Origin: Candidatus Brocadiaceae bacterium
GTDB lineage: Bacteria; Planctomycetota; MHYJ01; JACQXL01; CAKKQI01
Direction of reading: 5' to 3'
Assembly: GCA_919901895.1 (NCBI GenBank)
Contig: CAKKQI010000227.1
Location: 1-6,042, forward strand
DNA: 6,042 nucleotides
Below, in pieces: positions 4,823 to 6,042 of the stretch. The stretch's first letter is position 1; the number at the start of each line of letters is the position of its first letter. The position numbers were made by a program, and so were the translations under genes. The notes beneath the pieces are model-generated. The model was not told the DNA's origin. It ran no database searches and saw nothing but the letters and a program-made list of their open reading frames with translations.

Positions 4823-5332
4823 TTATTTCTCATCAAAAATATCGTCCAGTTTGGCGCCGGCGTCCTTGCCGAAATCTTTACTGATAGTTTCTTTAGGTTG
4901 TTCCTTGCGCTTTTTAATATTTTCATAAACCGTATTCATCTTCTTGGCTACTTCGCTGACGTAAAGACGGACCATTCCGAGCGTAGTGGTGTTATCAAAA
5001 ATTACCGCCAGGATGGTTCGCTCGCCGATGAGGGTCAATTGAATATTATCGTGGGCGCCCTGATGATACAGAACCGAAAACTCTTCCTGTCCGAGGATCT
5101 TGGCCATTTCTTTTGTGGCGGCGAAACTGCCGGCCACCAGGGCCGAGATGGTATCCGTATTATAACTGCCCATCTGACCCTGCTTGGTAATAAAATAGCC
5201 GCCCTTATCAACTAAAATGGCGCTTTTTGCCTTAGAAAGCCGCAAGAACTCGGCTAATAGTTTTTCAATTTGCTCGACATCGTCTTTGTAAAAAACTAAA
5301 GTCATCTCTTTTAATTTGTCATCGTCTTTCAT
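4823..5332 (-). CDS. Roadblock/LC7 domain protein
   Basis: A 169-residue soluble protein. Residues 18-140 fit the Roadblock/LC7 fold: an N-terminal helix (VEQIEKLLAEFLRLSKAKSA), strand ILVDKGGYFITKQG, helix TDTISALVAGSFAATKEMAKIL, strands FSVLYHQGAHDNIQLTLIG and ILAVIFDNTTTLGMVRLYV, and a last helix. Residues 141-169 are a charged, probably disordered tail (KKRKEQPKETISKDFG...DDIFDEK). Bacterial members such as MglB are dimers acting on Ras-like GTPases (MglA) in polarity and motility; others have unknown partners. No GTPase gene is in this window, so the partner is unknown. ATG 5332 is preceded by AAGGTGGTGG; a Met at codon 10 is an alternative start. It appears to be the first gene of the minus-strand operon, with repeat-rich DNA directly upstream. 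Confidence 0.85.
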   Translation of the reverse strand: MKDDDKLKEMTLVFYKDDVEQIEKLLAEFLRLSKAKSAILVDKGGYFITKQGQMGSYNTDTISALVAGSFAATKEMAKILGQEEFSVLYHQGAHDNIQLTLIGERTILAVIFDNTTTLGMVRLYVSEVAKKMNTVYENIKKRKEQPKETISKDFGKDAGAKLDDIFDEK

Positions 5333-5335
5333 AAA

Positions 5336-5345
5336 CCACCACCTT
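5336..5345 (-). promoter_or_regulatory. Ribosome binding site of the Roadblock gene
   Basis: AAGGTGGTGG on the minus strand ends 3 nt before the ATG at 5332. This purine-rich site supports that start over the internal Met at codon 10. Confidence 0.55.
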
Positions 5346-5363
5346 ATGATTAAATTGATTTAG

Positions 5364-5481
5364 AGCGTGTAACAAAATGAGCCCACTGGTTTCTCTGAGG
5401 TAGCGTCGGACTTTATGTCCGACTCTAAAGACGGCGGGAGATAAACTCCCGCGCTACAACTATTTCTTTTTGTTACACGCT
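5364..5481. mobile_element. 118-bp inverted-repeat element carrying a REPIN-like core
   Basis: The ends are a perfect 14-bp inverted repeat (AGCGTGTAACAAAA at 5364-5377, its complement at 5468-5481). The centre holds the GTAG...CTAC double hairpin at 5400-5457. The layout (terminal repeat, spacer, REPIN-like core, spacer, terminal repeat) matches the element at 1619-1750 although the sequences differ. It begins 32 bp upstream of the Roadblock start codon, so transcripts of that operon probably cross it or start within it. No transposase is encoded. Confidence 0.7.
5400..5457. repeat. REPIN-like element GTAG...CTAC, 58 nt
   Basis: GTAGC (5400-5404) pairs with GCTAC (5453-5457) and encloses GTCGGAC/GTCCGAC (5405-5423, loop TTTAT) and GCGGGAG/CTCCCGC (5434-5452, loop ATAAA). 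All arms are perfect. This is the cleanest three-way-junction copy in the window. Confidence 0.75.
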
Positions 5482-5618
5482 TTTATTACATATATTAATA
5501 GCATTCCATAAAAAATCAAGAAAAAATTAAATAAATACCTGAAATTTTTACCTGTTCCCAGATGTGGCATCAAGGCCTGTCCCAATTTTAGATCAAGTTC
5601 ATTTCCTTTTTTTAGGAT
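5482..5618. other. AT-rich gene-free stretch
   Basis: No open frame, RNA gene or strong hairpin is visible. The minus-strand promoter for the Roadblock operon probably lies here or in the flanking repeat. A TTGATT at 5519-5514 with a poor AT-rich -10 is the only candidate, too weak to call. Confidence 0.4.
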
Positions 5619-5674
5619 GTAGGCACGAATTTATTCGTGCTAGATAATAAGTCGCGGTTACAAACCGTGCCTAC
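5619..5674. repeat. REPIN-like element GTAG...CTAC, 56 nt
   Basis: GTAG (5619-5622) and CTAC (5671-5674) bracket hairpins GCACGAA/TTCGTGC (5623-5640, loop TTTA) and CGCGGTT/AACCGTG (5653-5669, one G-T pair). The outer GTAGGCAC and GTGCCTAC are also complementary. Same length as the copy inside the kinase gene. Confidence 0.7.
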
Positions 5675-5703
5675 AATTTATAAACCAGATATGATAAAAT
5701 TTG

Positions 5704-5731
5704 TTGACCCCGTTAGAGATTAAAATATAAT
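5704..5731 (+). promoter_or_regulatory. Possible sigma70 promoter inside a repeat
   Basis: TTGACC (5704-5709), a 16-nt spacer and TATAAT (5726-5731). Good boxes, but the -35 lies in the end of an inverted-repeat element in AT-rich DNA and a better promoter exists downstream, so it may be secondary or fortuitous. Confidence 0.35.
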
Positions 5732-5809
5732 ATAGCACATTAAGAAACAATTTAATAAATTTGGTAAATTTAGAATTATAAAAATTGTTGCTAAAATCTC
5801 TATCGGGGT
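5707..5809. repeat. AT-rich element with 15-bp inverted ends
   Basis: ACCCCGTTAGAGATT (5707-5721) and AATCTCTATCGGGGT (5795-5809) are complementary at 14 of 15 positions. The interior is almost pure A/T with AACAATTT and AAATTGTT as inner arms. The ends resemble the CCCCGATAGA core of the 881-917 hairpin. It may be a small non-autonomous element; no coding capacity. Confidence 0.5.
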
Positions 5810-5837
5810 TGACTCTTTGCTTCATTAGGGGTATAAT
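5809..5837 (+). promoter_or_regulatory. Strong sigma70-type promoter of the purine gene
   Basis: TTGACT (5809-5814), a 17-nt spacer and a consensus TATAAT (5832-5837). A start near 5844 would give a leader of about 57 nt before the ATG at 5901. The -35 box overlaps the right end of the 5707-5809 inverted-repeat element. No PurR-like operator was recognised. Confidence 0.75.
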
Positions 5838-5855
5838 AAAAAAATAAGTTATGGG

Positions 5856-5878
5856 GCGACCGTAAAGGTCGCTGCTAC
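5856..5878. repeat. Half REP-like hairpin in the purine-gene leader
   Basis: GCGACC/GGTCGC (5856-5872, loop GTAAA) is followed by GCTAC, resembling the right half of the GTAG...CTAC elements. It lies in the predicted leader, 15 nt before the ribosome binding site AGGAA (5888-5892). Confidence 0.5.
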
Positions 5879-5900
5879 GTTATGATTAGGAACAAATTTT

Positions 5901-6042
5901 ATGCTCTGGCAGGTTGAAATCGGAATTAAAGAACATCTCGCCGATCCAGTGGGAGCGGGCGTCAAAAGCGACATCCATGACCTGGGTATTAAAAGCGTTC
6001 AGGATGTTCGTTTTATCCAAATCTACATTATTGACGGTGAAT
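5901..6042 (+). CDS. purS: Phosphoribosylformylglycinamidine synthase, PurS subunit or PurS domain of a PurS-PurL fusion (partial)
   Basis: The first 47 codons are present and run off the right edge. The product begins MLWQVEIGIKEHLADPVGAG, followed by VKSDIHDLGIKSVQDVRFIQ and IYIIDGE. This matches the PurS fold: a first beta strand, the DP.G..VK..L..LG helix and the VQDVR strand. PurS bridges PurQ and PurL in the FGAM synthase complex, the fourth step of cytosolic purine synthesis. In some bacteria and archaea the PurS sequence is the N-terminal part of a large PurL protein; the window ends too soon to choose. ATG 5901 is set by AGGAA 8 nt upstream and by the fold starting at once. It is divergent from the Roadblock operon with its own strong promoter at 5809-5837. 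Confidence 0.8.
   Translation, partial: MLWQVEIGIKEHLADPVGAGVKSDIHDLGIKSVQDVRFIQIYIIDGE

Noticed and set aside
4898..5215. Plus-strand open frame of 105 codons
   Set aside because: It is antisense to the Roadblock gene; the product resembles no family and the real gene explains the open frame.
5486..5519. Minus-strand promoter for the Roadblock operon
   Set aside because: TTGATT at 5519-5514 has no convincing -10 at 16-18 nt in this AT-rich stretch.
5838..5900. Purine riboswitch in the purS leader
   Set aside because: The leader is only about 57 nt and contains a single short hairpin; the three-way junction and conserved core of a purine riboswitch are absent.

Overview
The window looks like a piece of an uncultured, probably Gram-negative bacterium from a poorly sampled phylum. 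This rests on a WaaP/RIO-like sugar-kinase domain fused to a glycosyltransferase, a stand-alone Roadblock/LC7 protein, a Trp-less dodecin, and a very high density of short palindromic repeats between and inside genes. I cannot name the phylum from 6 kb.

Layout. Positions 1-344 (minus) hold the start of a membrane protein resembling the N-terminal sensor domain of a histidine kinase; it runs off the left edge. Positions 374-525 are nested inverted repeats. tRNA-Tyr(GUA) (527-608) and tRNA-Thr(UGU) (684-755) lie on the minus strand in the transcriptional order Thr-Tyr. Positions 756-955 are hairpin-rich DNA without a gene. A minus-strand run of four genes follows, in transcription order: Roadblock/LC7 protein (5332-4823), dodecin (4793-4590), GT4 glycosyltransferase (4556-3420), and a GT2 glycosyltransferase fused to a lipopolysaccharide-kinase-like domain (3331-956). 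Gaps of 29, 33 and 88 bp suggest one operon. The 5345-5900 intergenic region contains three repeat elements and a strong sigma70-type promoter, which drives a plus-strand purine gene (PurS or a PurS-PurL fusion, from 5901) that runs off the right edge.

How the genes fit together. The two glycosyltransferases and the kinase-like domain suggest assembly or decoration of a surface glycan such as lipopolysaccharide core or O-antigen. Roadblock and dodecin are co-oriented upstream genes with no obvious mechanistic link to glycan synthesis. The purine gene is a separate, divergent transcription unit.

Most notable. Three 56-58 nt elements start with GTAG and end with CTAC, enclosing two hairpins (1664-1719, 5400-5457, 5619-5674). 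This is the layout of REPIN/BIME repeats moved by REP-associated tyrosine transposases. Two of them sit inside larger elements with 14-15 bp terminal inverted repeats. One such composite (1619-1750, exactly 132 bp) lies in frame inside the kinase domain, between its catalytic loop and its metal-binding Asp, adding 44 codons. Several smaller hairpins also interrupt this gene in frame, recalling Rickettsia palindromic elements. The same protein ends in a second kinase N-lobe that stops just before its catalytic loop, at the edge of the hairpin-rich intergenic DNA. The tRNA-Thr has an unusual D-loop/T-loop pairing (A18, G55).
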